Below are positions 21,768-30,649 of a stretch of 64,000 bases of DNA, piece after piece. The position numbers and the translations under genes were made by a program. Each line of letters opens with the position of its first letter. Positions within the stretch are counted from its first letter, which is position 1. Source of the stretch: Plumapathes pennacea (Eukaryota; Cnidaria; Anthozoa; Antipatharia; Myriopathidae); NCBI GenBank assembly GCA_964036295.1, contig OZ038468.1, forward strand, positions 5,328,501 through 5,392,500, written 5' to 3'. The notes below the pieces were generated by a model, which saw nothing but the letters and a program-made list of their open reading frames with translations, ran no database searches and had not been told where the DNA came from.

Positions 21768-22529
21768 TGCATCATACTCAGAGAGGACATGTTCTCAGCA
21801 TGATTGTCTGGTTTACTAAGTTGTTAGATGCTGTCGATTACCAATCTTATTCTAAAAAGATATTAAAGGGCTTACGGAAGGAGAAGATTTTAGAAATGGG
21901 AGGCATAGCATAATAATAATAATAAATGAAAACCTTATTTCCGGTGGCAGCTTCCTTTCCTTTTTTCATGGTTTTCATAGATACTCTTGTTTCTGATAAC
22001 ATCATGTCATTAGGAAGGCAAAGAAAAGAATGTATGACTTTTAAAATTAACTTTTTATTACGTACTGAAGATAATATCCTAACATTAACAATACAAAATA
22101 ATTTCAACCTTTTCCAAAAGTACAATTATAGCTATTTCATTAGACTGGATATATGTGGTTTGAAATAAAGAGAAGTTTAAACCTGAAAGTCCATATTTTT
22201 TCATCAATTCATTCTAAAATGTGGAAATTTTCAGGTTGTCACAAATATCAGAGGCATCACTTGGTACAAACATACAAAAGACCATATTTAAAATTAAGAT
22301 TTTAGAAAAAATGTTTTATGCCTTTCCAAAAGTAGACATATATTATTTACTTTATGAAGTCATGTACCACCTTAAGAGATTTTATGTTTTGAAACTTTAA
22401 CAGGAAAATATTAGAATGAAAATTGCCCAAAGTGTTCTTTTTGTGGTTAAGAAAGTGGTTTTGATATTATATACAAATAGTCTATACATAGGGAAGAATG
22501 TAATAATTGTTAGACTGGGTTCTTGCGCA
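21768..22529. other. Unassigned AT-rich sequence
   Basis: No recognisable coding or structured sequence. A short (TAA)n run lies near 21911-21924. Confidence 0.4.
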
Positions 22530-22985
22530 CAAAAAGAACTTTGCTGACTCGAAGTTGCGCAAACACCTTGCCGAAAAAAAAAAAACTTTCCAAATTAGAT
22601 TACTACGACACTGTTTTACCCACTCCCACAATTTCTTGTACAACGCTTACAACGGGTTCAGTTTGCCGCAGCTAGTTTTGTCACAGGTAAATATGTTAAT
22701 GATATTAGCATCATTCTTAAACTGGGGTGGCCACCAGTTAAGGAAAGAAGGGACTGGCACCTTAAACTAGCTTTTAAGGCAATGTATAACCCACTATAGC
22801 CCTCGTATCTGCCAATTAATACTGTAAAGAACACTCGAAATCTCCATTTTAACACAGCACCAAGACTGACCATACCACTAGTTCAGGGCACCTTCCAGGA
22901 CTCAGCCTCCAGATTATTGAACTCCCTATCAAGTAACATAAGAGCATGTAGTAATTTTAAACAATTTTGCAATTTATCTAAAAAA
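22530..22985 (+). pseudogene. LINE reverse transcriptase, C-terminal tail
   Basis: Across frames the plus strand reads SKLDYYDTV, QRVQFAAASFVTGKYVND, ILKLGWPPVKERRDWHLKLA, then PRLTIPLVQGTFQDSASRLL and SSNIRACSNFKQF. This is the post-RT tail of CR1-like LINEs (LqrvQnaAarfv..LgWLPv.eR...K). Several frameshifts and a stop show decay. The catalytic domain is missing upstream. Confidence 0.65.
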
Positions 22986-25067
22986 TTTTTGAGTCAAAAA
23001 GATGATGTAGATTGCTCGGTTGTGTTGAATGTATCAAGTTTCAGTCTTCACTCTTTTGAGCATCCGGTTATCAATACCATGTTTTTTGTAGTCTGAACGG
23101 TAATAGCTAGAGTTCATCGTCTTAGTTTCCTTTTTAAACATTCACAGAAAGCAGATGTGGCTGCAATTAGCCATTCTCTATCAAAAATTCTTATACAAAA
23201 TATTTAGGATAATATATTTGCATAATATTTTACAATAATTCTATTATCCACGTGTTGTAAATATTTAGGTCCATTTCTAAAAAAATTCTAGTTAAAGATG
23301 ATCTCTGTTGCAGTAAAAATTGGCAAGTTGATAGTGAACCAGTAGCAGGTCACAAATTATGTGATAGATGACAGCCACACCCAATCACAAGGAGTACAAG
23401 GAGCGTCACACCACCTTTCACTTCCCTTGAACAATCAGAGCAAGAAAGCAGAAAACTTACAGTAACCATCTGAAATTACTATTTCCATATCTGTGATTTA
23501 GATCTTGAAAACATCTTTCTCATTTATCAATCACTTATGAGGGAACTCAGGCACCAGATTTACAGAGTCCAGTTGGCCTGGCTGTCATGGACTTGAGTGT
23601 TATACCAGGAAAACCTTGCATGTAGCTTGTTCAAACTGCTTTATGTAAATATTATAGACTTGTATACTGTGCAGCACAACCTCTAAATAAACTTGAAGAC
23701 AGCAAAACAGAAAGTCTGCTGTTTGAAAGGAACATTTTGAGCTTTGTTTTGTAGAAGGCCGAAAAGTGTTAAAAGTGCATAGTTTCATTGTGGCTGCAAT
23801 TCAGGTGAAATTGCTTGTAGAAATGGCAGACTGGTATTTATGGTCAATTTATGTATTTGTATGTATTTTTATTGATGTGTGTGAACTGAGAAATAAACAT
23901 GCAAGGCTTGAATGATTGCGTGACAAATTGAACAATGGCTCAGCAGGGATCATTCCAAATTAGAAAAAATGTCAGCAAAAAGAATATTTTGTTTGATATA
24001 TTCCCCAAGAACAGAATTATAGTCATTTCATCTCAGTAAGGTGTATTCAGATCCTTTTCAAACAAGCAATCTCTGTCCATAGTAAAATCTGTGATGAAAA
24101 GTGTTACTGTTTTGATGCCGTCTGTCAATCACACTAAATGACATCTAAGCACCATTTTGCATCCAGGTACTTCACATGACCAGATGCCTCCTTGGATTAT
24201 TTGGCAAGCTCCCAGCTATCTTACTTTGAGCTACAGCTCACAAAGTGTTGCGAAAATGGGAGTCCTGCAACCAAAACATTTGTGACAATTTACGTCGTAG
24301 AACCACAGGGTCACCTGTCAATCAAATTCGCCCAAATGAAAGTTCATTCCCTCTTCTCAAAAACCATATATAGTTTATATGCTTAAAACATAATCCAAAG
24401 ATCCTATGCATAGTTTAAGATGCCTGCCTCAAAAACGCTAAAATAAAACCTAGTGATAAAGGTTTTGGAAAGTTTGGCCCAGCATAAAAAACACAGTTCA
24501 AATAACATTTGACTTATAGTACTTATACAGTGTTATACTGTGCATGGTAAAAACAGCTGAGTAAAAAAAAAAAAAAAAAAACTGCCTGTTTAAACCAAAA
24601 CTCACAAGTTTTTGCACTGCACAATTTCACAGAGGACAAATATTTTGATCTGTTCTTTGATAAACTGAAATGGTTTCTGGTGCTGCAATTTTAATGAAAA
24701 CAGTTCTCTCTAATCAAATGCACAGAAACTCCAAATTTTTCTGTGTGAGTGATGCATGTCGTGATTTTGTCTATAAAGCAAGTTAACAATTAGCAAATTA
24801 ACCTCTGCACTGTATGACACTGGAAGTTGATTTAACTGTCGGTCGAAACAGTTTTCTGTCGTGAAAATTTATAGCATCACAACAAGAAAGTTTTATCGTG
24901 GCCACAAAATGTCCGATAAGCTCGAAGCAATGCATGACGGATGAGTTGAGTGAACAAAGTAAATAGACGTGTCTTACCTGTCCCTTGGAGTTATCAGCTG
25001 GCCTTCAAGCATTATTTTAGCTTATTTTCTGTCCTCCTGCTGTTCGTGCAGAGCCTGGTTGTCAGGG
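22986..25067. other. Unassigned sequence
   Basis: No gene or repeat structure that I can support. A 19-base A run lies near 24563-24581. Short ORFs here lack recognisable motifs. Confidence 0.4.
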
Positions 25068-25460
25068 TTAGCCCATGCAGATATTGTTGCTTCTGGAAGT
25101 GCTGTTCTTTGACAAGAGATGAATGCAAGAGGTGTTGATTGTGCTGCTCTCTTTCCTGGGTTGTCTCCTGAGCTCGTTTCTGCTAGTAATGCTCTCTATT
25201 GGCATTGCTGTTGTTTTTGTCTGGTGGCTGTTTGCTGTCTGCGCTCGAGATGGATACATCACTCTTGTCTGACAAGACACCTTGACAGCTCTGGACTTGT
25301 TCTTGCCACATGAGCAACCCTTTGACACTGGTTCTGGTTCTGGAGTAGAGTGAGAAAATATGTGAACCACTATTGTAAAGTACAGTGCACATAATCCAGC
25401 ACAGTTTCCTTTGTTCACACAGCAGTTATAACATGTCTGGGTGTGAAATGACTTGCCCAA
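25068..25460 (-). pseudogene. Cys-rich (CxC-like) fragment
   Basis: The frame contains KGCSCGKNKSRAVKVSCQTR followed by VMYPSR, then loses similarity. The spacing resembles the CXC/tesmin-like Cys-rich modules at the C-termini of some transposon proteins. It lies downstream of, and on the same strand as, the OTU-containing transposase remnant at 26503-27650, so it may be that protein's end. Only three Cys of the module are visible in this frame. Confidence 0.3.
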
Positions 25461-25750
25461 ATGAAAGTCAGGTTATGTCTCATATGTAGTCATGTACTTA
25501 TTGAAATGGCAAAACCATATGCTTGAAACATTTTCTGACATGATTAGTCACTAGCTGAGTCTGAGGGATGTCCCGGTTTAACTTAGACTATAATTCTAGC
25601 ATTTTCACCTGTCCATCAGACACCATCTGACTCCCTACAATAGCTATCCATTGGGGTGTATTGGACAGCACGATTGATCAAATCCCAGGGCATTTTATCC
25701 TCTCCCTTGCTTGGGGAGGAGGACATTTGACATGCCTGGTTACATCAAAG

Positions 25751-25832
25751 GCTAATGCCTGGGACTAGGCATAAATATCAATAGGAATAACTTAACTCCC
25801 ATTGTTATTAACGCCCAGTCCAGGGCATTAGC
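25751..25832. repeat. Imperfect inverted repeat, 20-bp arms
   Basis: gctaatgcctgggactaggc at 25751-25770 is answered by gcccagtccagggcattagc at 25813-25832, with about 18 of 20 positions paired and a 42-nt loop. No gene is associated with it. Confidence 0.7.
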
Positions 25833-26050
25833 GTTTTATGCAACTGGACCCATAAGTGATAGATACCCCACTCAAGACTCCTGGTGGGAATAACAGGACC
25901 AAGAAAGAGGTCCCTGTTCAATACACTAAAGCCCTGTTTAGTCAGAGAACCCTGAAAACCCTACCATATCCATGGCACATCCCTGTATAGGAAATTGAGG
26001 GATACTCCCTCCCTTCAAAATGCGGATTTTATACCGCGTCACCCTATACT

Positions 26051-26301
26051 AAAATGAGCAGGAAGCTGTGTTCAAATCAATATCACAAAGGCACTTGGGA
26101 TCGTTTGGATTGACAACATCCTGGCCATAGCTCGATATCTTTGGGATCCAAGAACACGAAGACTTGTCATTTCTATAGCTGTTTGTGCCAGGCACAACAT
26201 TTATAACGATGCGGCATGTTTGTTACTCCACTTGTCCCTCCAAATGATTCCAAGTGCCTTAGTTTGCGCTATTGATTTGAACCCAGCCTCCTGCTCATTT
26301 T
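26051..26301. mobile_element. Foldback MITE
   Basis: The left end aaaatgagcaggaagctgtg and following ttcaaatcaatat are mirrored at the right end by attgatttgaac and cagcctcctgctcatttt. The inverted arms extend about 55 bp with some mismatches and enclose ~140 bp without coding capacity. Size (~251 bp) and structure fit a non-autonomous MITE. Target-site duplication is not obvious. It lies inside the decayed transposase/OTU/Cys-rich element. Confidence 0.75.
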
Positions 26302-26502
26302 GTATTGCCTAATGTGTGAAGTTGGCAATAAGTTTCCTGCATTTTTGCAGATAACTTATGATGGTTGTTTGCATTTTGTCACACAAAATGGGCAAAGTCA
26401 ACACTTATTTTTCTCCATGTAAAATAAGTCCGGATGCAATGGAGAGCAAATGTTCACTTTAGTATGGAATGAGTTACTTTGACATGAAGAGCAAAAATGA
26501 AT

Positions 26503-27110
26503 TCACTTGCTAATACCTTCTCGAAGCACATTATTTGCCAAGTCATTGCATAGCATTTTGTGTCCAGGAGCACTTGCATTAAGTGCAAGGATCAGTGATG
26601 ATGTAACAATTGCACCATGGGGAACAAAGGTTGTGTGGGGAAATGAATTCAGAGAAGTAATGACAACTATAGGGACTTGGAGGATATCAGAGCAGACCCT
26701 GATAACCAAATCACCCAGATTTCCACTGAATGTTCTAGGTTTTCTGAAAAGTTCTATCTCATCATTTAACCTTTCAGAGGTATTCTGGTGACAAACTGGT
26801 AATGTTTACTGCTTTGTGCCTTGTCCACAAAGAGCTGATGCAATTGAAATGTGTCCTCCTGTACCATCTTAGCGAGTCCTAAGTTAATTATGTGCTGCCT
26901 CAACCATGACTCTTCCTGTTTAAACTCTGCGATCTTGTGCAGTTGTCTGATTATGCTGGCAAAAGCACAATCACCATCTCCATCTACAGGGTCAGTTGTC
27001 AATCCAAAGGCTGCCAGGTTTCTATTTGTTTGGGATCTGAGAGAGCTCAGTTTCAGTGGTGCATGACTTGCAAGACTTAATGGATTAGAGCGTTCTTCCT
27101 GGACGGGATG
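26503..27110 (-). pseudogene. OTU protease domain of a transposon protein
   Basis: The upper frame reads VDGDGDCAFASIIRQLHK, containing the catalytic Asp and Cys of OTU proteases. After a frameshift the lower frame reads VIRVCSDILQVPIVVITSL and SAPGHKML, which contains the expected His in the GPGH position. The domain is fused after a transposase-like region (27110-27650). The frameshift near 26770 disables it. Confidence 0.65.
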
Positions 27111-27650
27111 ATGGGCTTCTATAGGTACAGTAGGCACCACACGTGCATTCTTGGAATGTCTTGCACCTTTGTGTTTAAAATTTAAGCAGTAAAATAGTGT
27201 TGTGAGAACTGCAATAGCCAAGTCCGGACTCAATACACTTGCTCCACACAACAGTGATCTATTCAGACTCTGATGAAGTCTCTCATTTCCAGCTGTTCCT
27301 TGGCCTGGTTGAATTCCTGATAAGCGTACTTTCTTTATGTGTTGCTTCAGTTTTAAAATTTTCATTCATTGTACTAAAAAGTTCGGCTCTAGTTAAAACA
27401 TTTGTTCTGCATTCCACAAGGGAGTCCAGATTCTGGACATGGTACCCTCATTGGGAGTTGGCAAATCACATTCTTCTCTAACATCACCATCATGCCTAAA
27501 CACGAGCGAAAACTCATTGCAGAACTTTTTGGAAAATTCTGTTCCTTTAGGGACTGAAGATGTTACCCTCTTGACAGCGTGACATAAGTCCAGTTTGACA
27601 GGTACATTACCCACAACTTCTTGGTACTGATTGCAGGTTGACACCTTCAC
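27111..27650 (-). pseudogene. DDE transposase-like fragment (OTU-linked family)
   Basis: Two frames remain. 27650-27393 reads KLDLCHAVKRVTSSVPKGTE, FSLVFRHDGDVREE and LPTPNEGTM. 27365-27110 reads VRLSGIQPGQGTAGNERLHQ, LNRSLLCGASVLSPDLAIAV and LFYCLNFKHKG. The GTxxNExxHxxLN pattern is typical of the C-terminal part of several eukaryotic DDE transposases. I cannot name the superfamily with certainty. It is joined to an OTU domain, and a decayed Cys-rich part lies beyond. Confidence 0.5.
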
Positions 27651-27947
27651 GTTGCTTGACGTTTCTCAAAAGCTCTCTTATCTCAGAGAAAGCACTTGAG
27701 CTTGTGAGTCTCCATTCAATTACTTCGTTTTTTTTTCATTTAACAGAATAAACAAAACCTTCAGGGTTGATCATACAATACTAATAACGGTATTCAAACT
27801 AGTTACAATCCATACTTACAACTATTCCTATCTATTTATTTAACTATACCATTTACATCCAAATATTTACACGTTATGGTACAATATAAAAAGGAATCTA
27901 AGAGTAAAATAAAACATGTTTTACAGGGATGCCGTGTGTAGCTCTTA
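27651..27947. other. Unassigned AT-rich sequence
   Basis: No motif seen. Confidence 0.3.
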
Positions 27948-28500
27948 TCACTCGGAAAAATTATCCCTTCGGAGGTTGTTTTTGAAATCCTTCAGCGATG
28001 GCGCTGTTCTGACGTGCATTGGTAGGGCGTTCCACACAGCCGCTTCACTGAAACTAAAACTTCTTTTACCGTACTTGGTATGAGGTAGCAGCAGGTAGTC
28101 CGGGGTTTGGTTATGCAACGTTTTGTACATCATGGATTTATCAAATGTGCGGATGACTTAATTTTTTCCAGCCTAAGTTCTGAAAAAGTTCATCTGCATT
28201 GCTAGCGCGATTTTGGAGTTTTTGAAGTTTCTCGGAAAAGCTTTTGGCACAGTTTCCCCAGACTACACTGCAGTAGTCGAAGTGAGGCTGGACAAGTGCA
28301 TTATAGGCTGTAAGTAATGTTTCATGAGGAACAAAGTGACGTATGCGTTTGATTGCACCGATGCCAGAAGCGATTGTTTGGGCATTAATTCTATTTAAAT
28401 CCTTATTGATATGCTCATTTATATCACCTATGTCATTACTGGCTAAAGTTATGCTTGTGTTATCTGCATACATCCTTGGTTGGAAGTGCAATAAACGGTT
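27948..28500 (-). pseudogene. LINE reverse transcriptase, 3' part (split by retrozyme array)
   Basis: The frame 28141-28491 starts just after the retrozyme insertion with PRMYADNTSITLAS, the RT active-site block, where the usual YADD is YADN (codon AAC at 28461-28459). It continues through INAQTIASGIGAIKRIRHFV, NALVQPHFDYCSVVWGNC and LQKLQNRASN. After a frameshift, 28133-27948 reads MYKTLHNQTPDYLLLPHTKY and FSFSEAAVWNALPMHVRTA, the usual LINE tail. The frame continues on the far side of the insertion (29200-29235) as YINDLPNCLL. Confidence 0.8.
28489..28500. repeat. Left 12-bp target-site duplication of retrozyme array
   Basis: CAATAAACGGTT matches CAATAAACAGTT at 29200-29211 in 11 of 12 positions. 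Both copies are LINE RT coding sequence, and they bracket the hammerhead array exactly. Confidence 0.8.
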
Positions 28501-28526
28501 AAAATCGTAAGGCTATGTCATGCCAT

Positions 28527-28571
28527 GCCATGCTGACGAGGCCCAAAAAGGCTGAAACAGCTGCCCATGGC
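28527..28571 (+). ncRNA. Hammerhead ribozyme, array unit 1 (core change)
   Basis: Stem I GCCAUG/CAUGGC, core CUGACGA (28533-28539), stem II GGCC/GGCU around CAAAAA, GAAA (28554-28557). The expected U before the cleavage-site C is C (28564), which would disrupt the A15.1-U16.1 pair; stem II closes with a G-U wobble. Probably slow or inactive. Confidence 0.75.
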
Positions 28572-28774
28572 TGCTATTACTTGGGCTCACAATTTTTTTT
28601 GGTAGATCAAGGGGTAATGCCCGCTACCACTGTGGCCTTTGTGCCCTACTCTGTGGCTTCAACTTACCAGCACATTGTGCAGTATTCTGATTATGTAATT
28701 AAGCCACATCCAGAAGCCTTGCGATTTTACAGCTTGTTACCTGAATGTGGGAACCCAAGCCCAACTATAGCTAT

Positions 28775-28819
28775 GCCATGCTGACGAGGCCCAAAAAAGC
28801 CGAAACAGCTGTCCATGGC
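28775..28819 (+). ncRNA. Hammerhead ribozyme, array unit 2
   Basis: Stem I GCCAUG (28775-28780) pairs with CAUGGC (28814-28819). Core CUGACGA is at 28781-28787 and GAAA at 28802-28805. Stem II keeps three pairs with one C-A mismatch next to the loop. The palindrome ACAGCUGU supplies a loopless stem III. Cleavage is predicted after C28813. All core bases fit the consensus. Confidence 0.85.
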
Positions 28820-29025
28820 TGCTAATACTTGGGCTCACAATTTTTTTTTGGTAGATCAAGGGGGTAATGCCCACTACCACTGTGGCCTTTGTGCCCTAAT
28901 CTGTGGCTTCAACTTACCAGCACATTGTGCAGTATTCTGATTATGTAATTAAGCCACATCCCACAAGCCTTACGATTTTACAGCTTGTTACCTGAATGTG
29001 GGAACCTGAGCCCAAGTATAGCTAT

Positions 29026-29070
29026 GCCATGCTGACGAGGCCCAAAAAGGCCGAAACAGCTGTCCATGGC
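29026..29070 (+). ncRNA. Hammerhead ribozyme, array unit 3 (consensus match)
   Basis: Stem I GCCAUG/CAUGGC (29026-29031, 29065-29070), core CUGACGA (29032-29038), stem II GGCC-CAAAAA-GGCC (29039-29052), GAAA (29053-29056), stem III palindrome ACAGCUGU, cleavage after C29064. Stem I continues outward as GAGCCCAAGUA-UAGC against GCUAUUACUUGGGCUC with small internal loops. Every conserved hammerhead position is met. Confidence 0.88.
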
Positions 29071-29199
29071 TGCTATTACTTGGGCTCACAATTTTTGTTT
29101 TTTGTTTTGGTAGATCGAGGGTAATGCCCGCTACCACTGTGGCCTTTGTGCCCTAATCTGTGGCTTCAACTTACCAGCACATTGTGCAGTATTCTGATT

Positions 29200-29211
29200 C
29201 AATAAACAGTT
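29200..29211. repeat. Right 12-bp target-site duplication of retrozyme array
   Basis: CAATAAACAGTT is the partner of 28489-28500. On the minus strand it encodes part of NCLL in the LINE frame. Confidence 0.8.
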
Positions 29212-29290
29212 AGGTAAGTCGTTGATATAGATTTAAAAATTTGGTGCTCTTACAGCACAGATTGCTTCCTTGTTGCCACTCAGGTACAGC
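29200..29290 (-). pseudogene. LINE reverse transcriptase, part upstream of the insertion
   Basis: Minus-strand sequence reads QQGSNLC and, after a frame change, YINDLPNCLL, corresponding to the PQGS...LLYINDLP block that precedes YADD in LINE RTs. It joins the frame resumed at 28491 when the array and one target-site copy are ignored. Confidence 0.65.
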
Positions 29291-30648
29291 ACCTTCTCCA
29301 TTATATTATCCACACAGGCACTAGAATCCCCGTTCTCTTATGGAGAAAGCAGCCTCGGGGTTTCCTGTTGGTACATCTGCGCGAAAACGCTTAAAATCCA
29401 TCTTAGAAATATCGCGCAGCCATACCAACAAATGCATGTTGGCTGTGGGCAACAGCGTAGGTTTCAGGACCCGCAATTTTGGTTGGTGGTTGTCCTACGC
29501 GATCACGGACAACATCAAGCCAATTTGGAAAAGGAAATAACCACTCGTATGGTGAGAATGTCAAGAAGAGGCTTGGTTTTCCAAATTGGCGTAATGCGTC
29601 CAGGAGGAAAGAATGTTGCCATTTCCAGAATCCCATCGAAAAAGTTTTAGTGTCTAAAGAATGGTATGGAGAACAATTCTGCATTCGAGCAGTTTGTATT
29701 GCTCCAGTGACCGTCTTATACACCCATCTATCGTAGTGAAAATGGACTAACTCAAAACAGAGAGTAGTCTATAATTTCACTCAGCAACTTGACAAAGAAG
29801 GAGGACTTCGCACTTTGGCGGTGCTCGTGACCGGTGAAACTGGTATCACACCAGTTACGAAAAGGATAGAGGTGTGGCCAGAGAGCACATTCTATGCCAG
29901 GCATTTGAAAAATATCTAAACATTTCAAACTTTTTTCATTTGTGATACATTCCTCACGAAGGGAAACCATTTCGGAATATGCGCTTCCTTCTAAACGGAT
30001 AAGTCCATTGTAGATGCGTATCAGAATGTTTTTCCTGCCTACATCAGGAATAGCCAACAGATTTTCTTCAACAGTTTGAGGTGTAGGATAGAGAGTAAAC
30101 GCTACCATTTTGATTCGATAATCATGTTGGTGACATTTGTAAGGGCCAAGATCAATTACAAAAGGTCTTAGAGTATAGACATCCTCCAGAGGTAAGGTTT
30201 TTAAGAAATCAGGTACATTGCAAAACTTAGGTACAATGTACATCTCGGCACGACAAACGCAATTGCTAACACTTGGCTTATACCTTTGTTTAAAATTATA
30301 GGTCATTGTTTGCCGTTGTAACAAATTACAATTGGGACAATAGGCCCAAGAACAGAATTTCAACCAAAAAGTGAGGTCGTTTACTGTGGAGGTATAAGAG
30401 GGTGTTGTTATATTATCCTCAAGTGTACCATTGTAAGAATTGGAAAAATTCAAAAAAGTTCTTTCGCGCTGAGCAGCGTGGACATTTTCTGAGTGATAAG
30501 GCGTTCATTGGCTCCTAATGGGGCGATTACAGTTTTATAGTTGATACTCACAAATTCACTCATGCTCCACAAAATTTGGTGCTCTTACAGCACAGATTGC
30601 TTCCTTGTTGCCACTCAGGTACAGCACACTCAGGCACTAGAATCCCCG
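29235..30648. repeat. Direct repeats (~58 + 19 bp) flanking a Rep-like fragment
   Basis: aaaatttggtgctcttacag and the following bases through gtacagcac occur at 29235-29292 and 30571-30627. Each is followed, after a different spacer, by caggcactagaatccccgt (about 29315-29333 and 30630-30648). The repeats enclose the Rep-like pseudogene at 29403-30453. They could be a duplication made at insertion or by later recombination. Confidence 0.75.
29403..30453 (-). pseudogene. Rep-like protein family (FPFPxWL type), copy 2
   Basis: The frame 30453-29752 has VNDLTFWLKFCSWAYCPNCN (Cys-containing), CNVPDFLKTLPLEDVYTLRP, FQMPGIECALWPHLYPFRNW and LLSEIIDYSLF. The frame 29723-29403 continues MYKTVTGAIQTARMQNCSPY, LDTKTFSMGFWKWQHSFLLD, FGKPSLFLTFSPYEWLFPFP and ETYAVAHSQHAFVGM. 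It matches copy 1 at 20155-21767 block by block and is better preserved. The nuclease end of the protein is missing. I infer a Helitron-like Rep relative, but I cannot name the family. Confidence 0.55.
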
Positions 30649-30649
30649 T

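Larger units (their letters stand above)
28501..29199 (+). mobile_element. Retrozyme-like hammerhead tandem array
   Basis: About 2.75 tandem units of 248-251 bp, each with a hammerhead ribozyme (copies at 28527, 28775 and 29026). The array has no coding capacity. It sits between 12-bp direct repeats inside a LINE reverse transcriptase frame, so it arrived as an insertion. The first 14 bp (28501-28514) are the reverse complement of 28966-28979 inside unit 2, an inverted scrap at one end. The right end stops in mid-unit. Unit size, loopless stem III and insertion signature match animal retrozymes, non-autonomous retroelements that spread through small circular RNAs. Mobilisation by Penelope-type machinery is inferred, not shown. 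Confidence 0.82.

Noticed and set aside
28501-29199. CRISPR-like array
   Set aside because: The units are ~250-bp full tandem repeats with a ribozyme, not short repeats with unique spacers, and the context is eukaryotic.
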